Assembly: GCA_002299915.1 (NCBI GenBank)
Contig: DBOG01000006.1
Location: forward strand, 1-43,330
Reading direction: 5' to 3'
DNA length: 43,330 bases
From: Proteobacteria bacterium UBA652
GTDB taxonomy: Bacteria; Pseudomonadota; Gammaproteobacteria; Nitrosococcales; Methylophagaceae
Shown: one piece after another, positions 1 through 7,500 of the stretch
Layout of the letters: each line of letters begins with the position of its first letter
How positions within the stretch are numbered: position 1 is the first letter of the stretch
Made by a program: the position numbers and the translations under genes
Notes under the pieces: model-generated
What the model was told of the DNA's origin: nothing
What the model saw: only the letters and a program-made list of their open reading frames with translations
The model's database searches: none

Positions 1-842
1 CCAAATAACCACAACGATAATGTGATCCCTACCACGATAAGGGCGCGTTTTCCGCCTTTATCTAATGGTATGTTATCACCTAAGCTAATAGTGATGGTTT
101 TTTGTTTCGGACGATAAGTCCACCAGAGAATAGGGATCGCCACCGCCAACATACTCACGCTTACGGGTAGGCCATAACTCAGCCATTTCAAAAAATCAAT
201 ATCTAATAGTCCAGCAGCAATGGCATTTGGAGCAGATCCGGTTAAAGTTGCCACGCCACCAATACTGGCACCATAGGCAACCCCCAGCATTAATAGACGA
301 GATAAATTGGTATCATCACTGTTCTGACGGCTAAGAATACCCAACACCACAGGCAATAGTAAGGCTGTCGTCGCCGTGTTTGAAATAAGCATAGAAAGTA
401 CAGCTGAAGTCAGCATGAAAGCAATCAATAAACCAATCGTTTGAGTGCCTGCCAAACCTAATATTTTTCGTGCTAACCAACGATCCACACCATTAGCTTC
501 AACGGCCACTGCTAGCGCATAGCCGCCCAACACCAAGAATAATACCGAGCTACCAAATGAATCGTATGCATCCGTAGGCTCAAATACACCTACGGTAGCT
601 AAGCCAACAGGAATTAATAATGCGGTGACAGGTAAAGGTAACGCTTCGGTAAGCCATAATATTGCAGCAAAAATGGTAATTGCCAATGCCCCAGCAATGA
701 GTTCACCTTGAGGTATCGTTAACCAATACACCAATGTTGCCAAAAGCGGAGCAATCAGCAGCGAAACGATATGGCCACGCGTTAGGCTAACGTTATATTC
801 ATCCTTTGTTGAAATATGGGCATTGCTTGAATCATCTTCCAT
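1..842 (-). CDS. SLC13/DASS-family anion permease, C-terminus cut by window edge
   Basis: This frame begins at an ATG (complement of 840-842) and stays open to base 1, giving about 280 N-terminal residues; the rest of the gene lies outside. After a short polar N-terminus (MEDDSSNAH) come repeated hydrophobic segments. The family signature is visible around residues 155-165 (SNTATTALLLP), and a second loop holds GSAPNAIAAG. These two motifs are the substrate and sodium-binding hairpin regions of the divalent anion:sodium symporter family, whose members carry dicarboxylates, sulfate or phosphate. The substrate cannot be told from this half. In a sulfur-oxidising cell sulfate or a C4-dicarboxylate are both plausible. 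It stands alone here; the next stretch to the right is gene-poor. Confidence 0.85.
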   Translation of the reverse strand, partial: MEDDSSNAHISTKDEYNVSLTRGHIVSLLIAPLLATLVYWLTIPQGELIAGALAITIFAAILWLTEALPLPVTALLIPVGLATVGVFEPTDAYDSFGSSVLFLVLGGYALAVAVEANGVDRWLARKILGLAGTQTIGLLIAFMLTSAVLSMLISNTATTALLLPVVLGILSRQNSDDTNLSRLLMLGVAYGASIGGVATLTGSAPNAIAAGLLDIDFLKWLSYGLPVSVSMLAVAIPILWWTYRPKQKTITISLGDNIPLDKGGKRALIVVGITLSLWLF

Positions 843-962
843 ATTATTGATTCCTGTATTTCTTACACCTCACAGCCGGGTGGCTGATTCGCATATTTCA
901 CACTAGATTAAGCTGTCGCTGGCAGGAAACTTTCTACACGCCTGCCATTATTTGTTCCTAGT

Positions 963-1181
963 TTATAGATCTTCAAACATTATATTCCCATCTGATATAT
1001 AAACGGAGAAAATATACTCACTCTCCCAATTTAAATCGATATAGAATTTTATTTCAAAAAAACCATCTTCTAAATCGGCGACAATTTCTTTTAGAGTCGC
1101 TTTAGCATAAGCATCCTCGCGCGTGTGAATATTTAGACCACTTCGGGGGATATCCCTTCTTCTCCAGGCCCACCGAAGAAG
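963..1181 (-). pseudogene. C-terminal fragment of an unknown protein
   Basis: The minus-strand frame ending with TAA at 963-965 is open for about 72 codons up to a stop at 1182-1184 but has no usable start codon. Its last 55 residues look like real protein: a charged helix (REDAYAKATLKEIVADLED) followed by alternating strands rich in aromatic and acidic residues, ending GNIMFEDL. I do not recognise the family. The strand-rich, acidic character resembles small immunity-type proteins, but that is only an impression. It overlaps the tail of the CSLREA remnant in another frame, so at least one of the two is decayed. Confidence 0.35.
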
Positions 1182-1463
1182 CTAGCCCCATTAGTGGTTA
1201 AATCAACAATTCCTGGAAGACCAAATATAATCTCATCATCCCCACTACCTGCCGCACAAGAATCTACAACAACATCTTCATTTACAGCCATCACTGCTTC
1301 TATTAAGAGAGCACTTTCCATCAGGCGCGCCGGAGTTAGTCGCCCCTGGAGTACCCTCTAAAGTGTCAATGGTTATCGTCGCGGCTTGCGCCGTTGGGGA
1401 CGTTATTGATAATATAATAATTAAGGATTGTATCTTTTGTTTGATATTTTTCATCGCCAGCAT
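1133..1463 (-). pseudogene. Frameshifted CSLREA-domain secreted protein remnant
   Basis: Two minus-strand frames join into one recognisable N-terminus. The first (from 1463, alternative ATG at 1454) encodes a signal peptide ending SPTAQA, then a strand TITIDTLEG and the beginning of the CSLREA motif (GKCSL). The second frame, from about 1310, continues as EAVMAVNEDVVVDSCAAGSG with DDEIIF, exactly how proteins with the CSLREA N-terminal domain go on. One extra base (or two missing) after the CSL codons breaks the frame. Even after repair the protein would stop at 1133 after roughly 105 residues, far short of the usual large repeat-containing surface protein. I read it as a truncated and frameshifted relic. 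Confidence 0.6.
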
Positions 1464-1520
1464 CTCTCTCCATCATGCCATAAGTAATTTATTTTTAAAT
1501 GGTTTTTTTTAAAAAAGAAA

Positions 1521-1530
1521 GGGGGGGGGG
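1521..1530. repeat. Homopolymeric tract of ten G
   Basis: An uninterrupted run of ten G (ten C on the minus strand), preceded by an A-rich and T-rich stretch. It lies about 60 bases upstream of the start of the CSLREA remnant. Tracts of this kind slip during replication and can alter promoter spacing. Here the downstream gene is already broken, so a present role is unlikely. Confidence 0.8.
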
Positions 1531-1549
1531 TAAAACCACCTGAAAGGGA

Positions 1550-1575
1550 CACTAACACATTGCAATGTGTTAGTG
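1550..1575. repeat. 26-bp perfect palindrome
   Basis: Two 13-base arms, CACTAACACATTG and its exact complement, meet without a spacer. It lies downstream of the DUF4126 gene, which reads leftwards and ends at 1681, and upstream of the CSLREA remnant. There is no T-run on either side, so it is not a typical intrinsic terminator. The perfect dyad with no loop fits an operator-like protein site better. Confidence 0.7.
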
Positions 1576-1680
1576 CTATAAGGATTTAATGGAGGTTAGG
1601 TTAAGTGACAGGATAAAGAGCAGGTTTTCGAGACCTTCATAGGGGAGTATAAAAATACTAGGACTAACGCTCTAGTTAGC

Positions 1681-2316
1681 TTATAAATCGGATTCAACCA
1701 ACCCTTTTTTGCTTGGTGCTTCACACATCCCCAACCAGCTCCCCACTTTACGGAATACATATTTCATAATCTTCCACAGCCGAGGTAACAGCCAAATCAT
1801 GAGGAATACGAATAGCACAAGGGCAATCACAAACCACAACGGATGCTGCAATGCTGCCCATAGGCCAGCGATAACGGCGACGTCTTCACCTAATGAGGCA
1901 CCAATATTGCTGAGCGGCTCTGGAGAGGTGTTAATCAGCAGGCGGCTGCCCATTTTAGTGGCGTGGGTGCCGGCGGCGAGTGTGCCGCCTAATAAGCCTG
2001 CAGTGAGCTCCATTACGGGGGTAACATCACCCACTGCGCTGGCGGCGAGCATGGCTCCAGCGGGGATGCGGATAAAGGTGTGGATGGCATCCCAAGCGGA
2101 ATCGACGCCGGGGATTTTGTCAGCAAAGAATTCGATGCTATACATGAGCGCGGCGGCAGCAATGACCATGGGGCTTTCAAGAATTTCTAGACCGGGCGGT
2201 AAATCAACGCCGCCTGTTGCCCCCATAAAACCGAGCATAACGATAGTGGCATAGAGGTTGATACCGCTTGCCCAGGCGGCGCCCATGCTGAGGGCGATAA
2301 GTTCAACTGTGCCCAT
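1681..2316 (-). CDS. DUF4126 family integral membrane protein
   Basis: A 211-residue protein with about five hydrophobic segments and the Gly/Ala-rich pattern of the DUF4126 family: an N-terminal segment with WASGINLYATI, a central amphipathic part with DAIHTFIRIPAGAMLA, and a Gly-rich segment GLLGGTLAAGTHATK. The C-terminal hairpin is very hydrophobic (LWFVIALVLFVFLMIW) and ends in a basic tail. The family is widespread in bacteria and its biochemical role is unknown to me. It is transcribed divergently from the NIF3 gene, with about 108 bases between the start codons. Confidence 0.8.
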   Translation of the reverse strand: MGTVELIALSMGAAWASGINLYATIVMLGFMGATGGVDLPPGLEILESPMVIAAAALMYSIEFFADKIPGVDSAWDAIHTFIRIPAGAMLAASAVGDVTPVMELTAGLLGGTLAAGTHATKMGSRLLINTSPEPLSNIGASLGEDVAVIAGLWAALQHPLWFVIALVLFVFLMIWLLPRLWKIMKYVFRKVGSWLGMCEAPSKKGLVESDL

Positions 2317-2424
2317 GATTTAAACTCCTTTGACCATGTTATAGTATTGTTTTGGCGACATAGATGTCCTTCGAGTGCCTCAGGACGAACGGAATAACCT
2401 TAAACAAACTGGATGATGCTTTAG

Positions 2425-3183
2425 ATGATAACCCGAACAGACTTATTATCCTACCTTGATACATTATTATCACCCAAACAATTTGAGGATTATTGCCCCA
2501 ATGGCTTGCAGGTGGCGGGGCGGATGGAAATAAATACGCTGGTGACGGGGGTAACCGCGAGCCAGGCTTTATTGGATGCGGCGATTGATGTCGGTGCGGA
2601 TGCGATTTTGGTGCATCATGGTTATTTTTGGAAAGGTGAAAATCCATGTGTTGTTGGGCTGAAACAGCAGCGGCTTAAAGCCTTATTGTTAAATGAGGTG
2701 AATTTATTGGCCTATCATTTGCCATTAGATGCACATGCTGAGCTGGGTAATAATATTCAGTTGGCGCGGGTATTAGGCTTTGAGGTGACGGGGACGATTG
2801 AAGACACTGGTTTACCTGAATTGGCGTTACAGGGTCGGTTGCCTATTGCGCAGTGTGCCGATGTATTGGCTGCTCATTTGGCAACGCAGTTAGACCATGT
2901 GCCATTGGTGATTGCGGGGCATGCGCGCTCGATTGAGACGGTGGGCTGGTGTACAGGGGCAGCGCAAGGCTATATTGCGCAAGCGGTGGCGGCAGGTTTA
3001 GATGCTTTTATCAGTGGCGAGGCATCAGAGCAAACAACCCATTTGGCGCGGGAGTTAGGGATCACTTACTTCGCTGCTGGGCATCATGCGACAGAGCGTT
3101 ACGGTGTTCAAGCATTAGGGGCGCATCTTGCGGTACAATTCGGTATTGAACATCATTTTATTGATATTGAGAACCCTGTTTAG
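2425..3183 (+). CDS. NIF3-family metal-binding protein (YbgI-like)
   Basis: A 252-residue protein matching the NIF3/YbgI family in length and motifs. Conserved metal-ligand motifs are seen: HHGYFWK near residue 65, the AYHLPLDAH stretch near residue 95, and GHHATERYG near the C-terminus, which together form the dinuclear metal site. Members are annotated as 'GTP cyclohydrolase 1 type 2 homologs', but a physiological reaction is not firmly established. It opens a rightward gene run: YihY follows after 12 bases with an AGGAG ribosome site that overlaps this gene's stop codon. Confidence 0.88.
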   Translation: MITRTDLLSYLDTLLSPKQFEDYCPNGLQVAGRMEINTLVTGVTASQALLDAAIDVGADAILVHHGYFWKGENPCVVGLKQQRLKALLLNEVNLLAYHLPLDAHAELGNNIQLARVLGFEVTGTIEDTGLPELALQGRLPIAQCADVLAAHLATQLDHVPLVIAGHARSIETVGWCTGAAQGYIAQAVAAGLDAFISGEASEQTTHLARELGITYFAAGHHATERYGVQALGAHLAVQFGIEHHFIDIENPV

Positions 3184-3195
3184 GAGCGGTGATTA

Positions 3196-4530
3196 TTGTT
3201 TGGTTTACAGCAAATAAAGCATTTTTTTAACACCACCTTATGGCAGGAATTGCCAGCGGGTAGCCATGTGTTATGGCGCGGCGTGATGCAGAGCCTGCGG
3301 GTGGTGTATATCGTGATCCGCGAGTTGATGACCGGCGAGCTAAACTTGCGGGCGATGAGTTTGGTGTTTACCACCTTGATTTCCTTGGTGCCGCTCATTG
3401 CAGTGGCATTTTCGGTATTGAAAGCCTTTGGCATTCATAATCAGATCGAGCCAGCGTTATTGGGCTTGCTGGCACCCTTGGGTGAGCGAGGTGTCGACAT
3501 TACGGCAAATATCATTGGCTTTGTCGAAAATGTGAAAGTGGGCGTGCTGGGAAGTGTCGGGGTGGCGATGTTGTTTTATACGATTATCGCGCTGGTAAAG
3601 AAAGTGGAGAATGCATTTAATTTTGTGTGGCGGGTGAAGCGCCCCCGTACTTTGGCACGGCGATTTACCGATTATTTAAGCGTTATCATGATTGGCCCAG
3701 TGTTGGTGTTTACGGGCTTGGCGGTGGCGGCAACAGCGTTGAATGCTGATATTGTGCAGCAATTACAGGGAATTGAGCCATTCGGTACTTTAATTATATG
3801 GGTAGGAAAGGTGGTGCCTTATTTGATGATTATTGTGGCTTTTACCTTTTTATATACCTTTATTCCAAATACCAAAGTGCAGATCAAAACGGCATTAATT
3901 GGTGCTACTGTGGCGGGTGTATTGTGGGTTATGTTGGGCACTGTATTTGCTTCATTCGTGGTGTCTTCCAGTAATTACACGGCGATTTATTCCAGCTTCG
4001 CGATTCTATTTTTCTTTATGATTTGGCTATATTTGGCATGGTTTATTTTATTGGTGGGGTCACAAGTGGCTTTTTATATTCAGCATCCTAAGCTGGTGCA
4101 GGTGGGCGGCCATCATGAGGCATTGAGCCCACGGATGCAGGAGCAAGAAGGTTTGAAGTTGATGACGGTGATTGCGCAGCAATTTCAGCAGGAGAAACCT
4201 GCATTAACGGTGATGGATTTAGAGCGTGAAACAGGGCTGACGGCGGATAATATCATGGTGCTGGTGGATGGGCTTGAACAGGGCGGGTTTTTGCTTGAAG
4301 TGGAGGGTAGCACGCCTGCTTATGTACCCGCGAGAGATACAGCGAATATGGCGGTTGATCAGGTGTTAGCTTGTTTACGTACGGCAGGCGAAAGTGGCAT
4401 CGTGGATATGGCTACGCCTGTTACACCTGAGCTGGCAAGTGTATTAGATAAATTAACAGTCGCTCAAAAAGCAGCATTGGCGGATCTTAGCTTACGTGAT
4501 TTAAGCTTAGGGAAAAGCCAGAATGGCTGA
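3196..4530 (+). CDS. YihY/BrkB family inner-membrane protein
   Basis: A 444-residue protein with about six membrane segments in residues 50-300 and the family signature region around YSSFAILFFFMIWLYLAW. Residues about 310-444 form a soluble tail resembling a winged-helix domain (MTVIAQQFQQ, LERETGLTADNIMVLV). This longer form is common in gammaproteobacteria. Older annotations call the family ribonuclease BN, which is wrong for this fold; the transport role is undefined. The start is a TTG: AGGAG at 3182-3186 is spaced well for it and no ATG fits. The end overlaps coaBC by 8 bases, suggesting coupled translation. Confidence 0.85.
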   Translation: MFGLQQIKHFFNTTLWQELPAGSHVLWRGVMQSLRVVYIVIRELMTGELNLRAMSLVFTTLISLVPLIAVAFSVLKAFGIHNQIEPALLGLLAPLGERGVDITANIIGFVENVKVGVLGSVGVAMLFYTIIALVKKVENAFNFVWRVKRPRTLARRFTDYLSVIMIGPVLVFTGLAVAATALNADIVQQLQGIEPFGTLIIWVGKVVPYLMIIVAFTFLYTFIPNTKVQIKTALIGATVAGVLWVMLGTVFASFVVSSSNYTAIYSSFAILFFFMIWLYLAWFILLVGSQVAFYIQHPKLVQVGGHHEALSPRMQEQEGLKLMTVIAQQFQQEKPALTVMDLERETGLTADNIMVLVDGLEQGGFLLEVEGSTPAYVPARDTANMAVDQVLACLRTAGESGIVDMATPVTPELASVLDKLTVAQKAALADLSLRDLSLGKSQNG

Positions 4531-5746
4531 GCAATTAACGGGTAAAAAAATACTGCTGGGGGTGACGGGTAGTATTGCGGCCTATAAAGCGGCGGAATTA
4601 GTGCGGCGTTTGCAAGATGTGGGTGCTGAAGTACGGGTGGTGATGACGGCTGCAGCCTGTGAGTTTATTACACCTTTAACCTTGCAGACCTTAAGCGGCC
4701 ATCCCGTGGCATTGACCTTATTGGATGCGGATGAAGAATCGGCGATGGGGCATATCACTTTAGCCCGCTGGGCGGACTGGTTTTTGATTGCACCCGCTAC
4801 GGCAGATACATTGTCTCGTCTGGTTCAAGGGCGAAGTGATGACTTATTAACGGCTATTCATTTGGCGAGTGAAGCACGCTTGGTCTGTGCCCCTGCGATG
4901 AATAATAAAATGTGGTCACATGTCGCGACGCAAGAAAATTTAACAAGCCTAAGATCACGCGGCGCGGTGATATTAGGTCCTGCCAGTGGTGATCAAGCCT
5001 GCGGTGAGCAGGGAGAAGGTCGATTATTAGAACCGGTTGATATTGTAACGGCATTGGCGGAGTCGGTGGTGCCTGCAGTATGGGCAGGGAAGCGTGTGCT
5101 GATAACGGCAGGGCCAACCCATGAGCCGATTGATCCGGTACGCTTTATTGGCAACCGCAGCTCTGGCAAAATGGGTTTTGCAGTCGCGCAGGCAGCAGCA
5201 GAGGCAGGTGCAGAAGTGATGTTGATTGCAGGGCCTGTTGGCTTAGATACGCCTACAGGTGTGAATCGACACAATGTGGGCACGGCGGCGCAGATGTATG
5301 CGGCTGTGATGCAGCAATTAACCATGATGGGTAGCCGTGATATTTTTATTTCGGTTGCGGCGGTGGCAGATTACCGAGCAGAGACGGTGGCGCCGCATAA
5401 AATGAAGAAATCAGCACAGCAAGGGATAACATTGCCATTGGTGTCCACACAAGATATTGTAGCGGCAGTGGCGGCGCTATCGACAAACCGACCTTATGTT
5501 GTCGGCTTTGCAGCAGAGACCGAGAAAGTGGCAGACTATGCGCAGGAAAAATTGAAACGCAAAGGCTTGGATATGATTGCCGCCAATGAGGTGGGCGCAG
5601 AACTGGGTTTCGCAAGTGATGATAATGCTTTGCAAGTTTTTTGGGAAACAGGTTCACAAGAGGTGCCGCGCGGACCCAAACTAACCGTAGCGCGGTCACT
5701 AATAACCATCATTATGGGACAAATAAATGCAGACAGTACAAGTTAA
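4523..5746 (+). CDS. coaBC: Bifunctional phosphopantothenoylcysteine decarboxylase / phosphopantothenate-cysteine ligase
   Basis: A 407-residue fusion that makes 4'-phosphopantetheine from phosphopantothenate and cysteine, two central steps of coenzyme A synthesis. The N-terminal CoaC flavoprotein half shows GSIAAYKAAELVRRL, the catalytic His77, the APAMNNKMW substrate motif and the active-site Cys160 in ACGEQGEGR. The C-terminal CoaB ligase half starts near residue 190 with ITAGPTHEPID and NRSSGKMG, and includes the KMKK dimer or substrate loop (HKMKKS) near 290. Length and motifs are standard. It overlaps yihY by 8 bases upstream and dut by 20 bases downstream, consistent with one operon. 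Confidence 0.96.
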   Translation: MAEQLTGKKILLGVTGSIAAYKAAELVRRLQDVGAEVRVVMTAAACEFITPLTLQTLSGHPVALTLLDADEESAMGHITLARWADWFLIAPATADTLSRLVQGRSDDLLTAIHLASEARLVCAPAMNNKMWSHVATQENLTSLRSRGAVILGPASGDQACGEQGEGRLLEPVDIVTALAESVVPAVWAGKRVLITAGPTHEPIDPVRFIGNRSSGKMGFAVAQAAAEAGAEVMLIAGPVGLDTPTGVNRHNVGTAAQMYAAVMQQLTMMGSRDIFISVAAVADYRAETVAPHKMKKSAQQGITLPLVSTQDIVAAVAALSTNRPYVVGFAAETEKVADYAQEKLKRKGLDMIAANEVGAELGFASDDNALQVFWETGSQEVPRGPKLTVARSLITIIMGQINADSTS

Positions 5747-6182
5747 AATCTTAGATCCTAGATTGGGTGAATCCATCGAACTACCGATCTATGCAACATC
5801 AGGTTCGGCAGGCTTAGATTTGCGTGCCTGCTTGGAGCAAGACACGGTATTATCGCCAGGGGAGACCTTGTTAGTGCCGACTGGGATGGCAATTCATATT
5901 GCCGATCCAGGCTTAGCAGCGATGCTGTTGCCCCGCTCTGGATTGGGGCATAAGCATGGCATTGTATTAGGCAATTTAGTGGGGCTGATTGATAGCGATT
6001 ACCAAGGGCAATTATTTGTCTCTTGCTGGAATCGAAGTGAGACACCGTTTACGATTACGGTAGGTGAGCGGATAGCACAAATGGTGATCGTACCTGTAGT
6101 GCAGGTGGCATTTGAACAGGTGACTGAATTTGATAATTCAGATCGGGGTGAAGGCGGTTTTGGGCATACAGGTAGACAATAA
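5727..6182 (+). CDS. dut: dUTP diphosphatase
   Basis: A 151-residue trimeric-type dUTPase that hydrolyses dUTP to dUMP and pyrophosphate, keeping uracil out of DNA and supplying dUMP for thymidylate. The five family motifs are visible: AGLDLRA, PRSGLGHKHG, the uracil-pocket GLIDSDYQG, GERIAQMV, and the C-terminal RGEGGFGHTG that closes over the substrate. It starts inside the coaBC end (20-base overlap), and its TAA overlaps the ATG of the next gene by one base, so translational coupling is likely. The coaBC-dut-algC-argB order is conserved in pseudomonads. Confidence 0.97.
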   Translation: MQTVQVKILDPRLGESIELPIYATSGSAGLDLRACLEQDTVLSPGETLLVPTGMAIHIADPGLAAMLLPRSGLGHKHGIVLGNLVGLIDSDYQGQLFVSCWNRSETPFTITVGERIAQMVIVPVVQVAFEQVTEFDNSDRGEGGFGHTGRQ

Positions 6183-7492
6183 TGGCACGCAAAATAAACA
6201 TTAAACTACCCCCACAAATAATCCATCTGTTAGGCGGCAGAATACTCTCTATATTGGCATTAGTCATTGCCTGTTTTATTGTTTTATCTGGTTTCTGGCA
6301 TCAACAGCAGACATTGGTGGCAACCAGTGAGCAACAAGTGGTCAAATTACAGCGGCAATTAGTGGATTCGACCTATGCCAATATGACCAAAGTCATCAAA
6401 CAGTTAACCCATAAAGTTACATCAGCAGCTGAGGAGCCAGAGATGGTTTCTGTGTTCGAAAGTGGCCATGAGATGGTGATCACTTTACAGCAAACCTTAT
6501 TGAAAAAAACCATTCCAGAAGCCTTGGCAATATGCTTGCTGACAACGGCAGTGGATCAGCCAGATCCAGAAGGCTGTATACCGATTAATTTTGTGGTACT
6601 GGATTTATTGCGGCAAGCAAAAACAGAGGCAAAACTCACCCCCTTCGCGATAACAGAACTAGCAGAAAAGAAAAAAGCATTAGTGATAACACATCAAGTA
6701 GCCAATGCCGATGGGGAAGCCATAGGCGTTTTACTTATCGCATTTGAGCCAACAGAAGTCTTATCGTTATTACCCAACTTATCAAGACTGGATGGCTTTA
6801 TTACGCTGCAACAAGGGAAGTCCACCAAAACACCATTATCAATTAATGGTGATCTGAAGTGGAAACAAGGTGATCCAGAAATCAATTATCATTTGAAGGG
6901 TAGTTATTGGGATTTATCCTACTGGCCTGCGACAACAAATAGTAAAGCTGATTTTTGGAGCTTGGTGATATCAACCTTATTAGGGTTAATTACTTTATGG
7001 TTATGGCGTGAGTTTTGGCAGGGTTGGATGCTACGTCAGGATTTAGAGATTGTGGGTAAGCAGATTGGAGATTGGCAACAAGATAAATTACAGCTCAGCT
7101 ATCCTGTGGGGACTGGCAGTGCAAAAAAACTGGTGAGATTAATAGCAGGATTAGGCCCGATATCAGCTGTTTCAGCACAGACACAATCAGAAAGGATTCA
7201 AGATTTTCAGCCACAAGTAATTGAGCGACCAGGACAAGAAGCGATGGAGGTTGAGATCAGTGAAGCAGCGCCAGAACACGCTTTAGAACCTGCACTGAAT
7301 GGTACCGTTGAATTGCAAGAGACCAAGCAACGAATAGAGCCAGAAATGGATGAAATAGAATTAAAAAACATTGAGCAAGTAGAAAAAGAAGTGAATACCG
7401 CTGTAATTGATGCCGGTTTAGACGTGCTCGAAGTGGAAGTTAAAGCAACGCCAGATACAATTGACTTTAATTTAAAACCACCAAAGAAATAA
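6182..7492 (+). CDS. Membrane-anchored protein upstream of algC, possible stand-alone AlgC N-terminal module
   Basis: A 436-residue protein with an N-terminal membrane segment (about residues 17-37), a roughly 220-residue extracytoplasmic region, and a second membrane segment near 258-278 (SLVISTLLGLITLWLW). A cytoplasmic tail of about 150 residues follows, increasingly acidic and Glu-rich. The topology resembles the sensor half of a double-pass membrane protein, but no output domain is seen. From memory, in several Pseudomonas and related species the AlgC reading frame carries a long membrane-spanning N-terminal extension; here the same position holds a separate gene ending 8 bases before algC. 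The equivalence is inference from position and topology. Confidence 0.6.
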   Translation: MARKINIKLPPQIIHLLGGRILSILALVIACFIVLSGFWHQQQTLVATSEQQVVKLQRQLVDSTYANMTKVIKQLTHKVTSAAEEPEMVSVFESGHEMVITLQQTLLKKTIPEALAICLLTTAVDQPDPEGCIPINFVVLDLLRQAKTEAKLTPFAITELAEKKKALVITHQVANADGEAIGVLLIAFEPTEVLSLLPNLSRLDGFITLQQGKSTKTPLSINGDLKWKQGDPEINYHLKGSYWDLSYWPATTNSKADFWSLVISTLLGLITLWLWREFWQGWMLRQDLEIVGKQIGDWQQDKLQLSYPVGTGSAKKLVRLIAGLGPISAVSAQTQSERIQDFQPQVIERPGQEAMEVEISEAAPEHALEPALNGTVELQETKQRIEPEMDEIELKNIEQVEKEVNTAVIDAGLDVLEVEVKATPDTIDFNLKPPKK

Positions 7493-7500
7493 ACCGTATT

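Larger units (their letters stand above)
843..1680. other. Gene-poor, decayed interval
   Basis: An 838-base stretch between the permease and the DUF4126 gene without an intact gene of convincing length. It holds a C-terminal gene fragment, a frameshifted CSLREA-type gene, a ten-G homopolymer and a 26-bp perfect palindrome, each listed separately. Bases 843-962 and about 1576-1680 show nothing I recognise. The remnants suggest a region that once carried accessory genes for surface or secreted proteins. Confidence 0.6.

Noticed and set aside
1321..1331. TCAGGCGCGCC also occurs at the 3' end of tRNA-Arg(CCG), suggesting a possible att repeat.
   Set aside because: Only 11 bases match, eight of which are the self-complementary GGCGCGCC. 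The copies are about 19 kb apart with core genes in between and no integrase, so chance is the better explanation.
1709..2254. A 181-codon open frame on the plus strand opposite the DUF4126 gene.
   Set aside because: It is the mirror of a GC-rich membrane-protein gene, has no recognisable domain, and its composition (many Ser, Pro, Ala, Met) is typical of antisense shadows.
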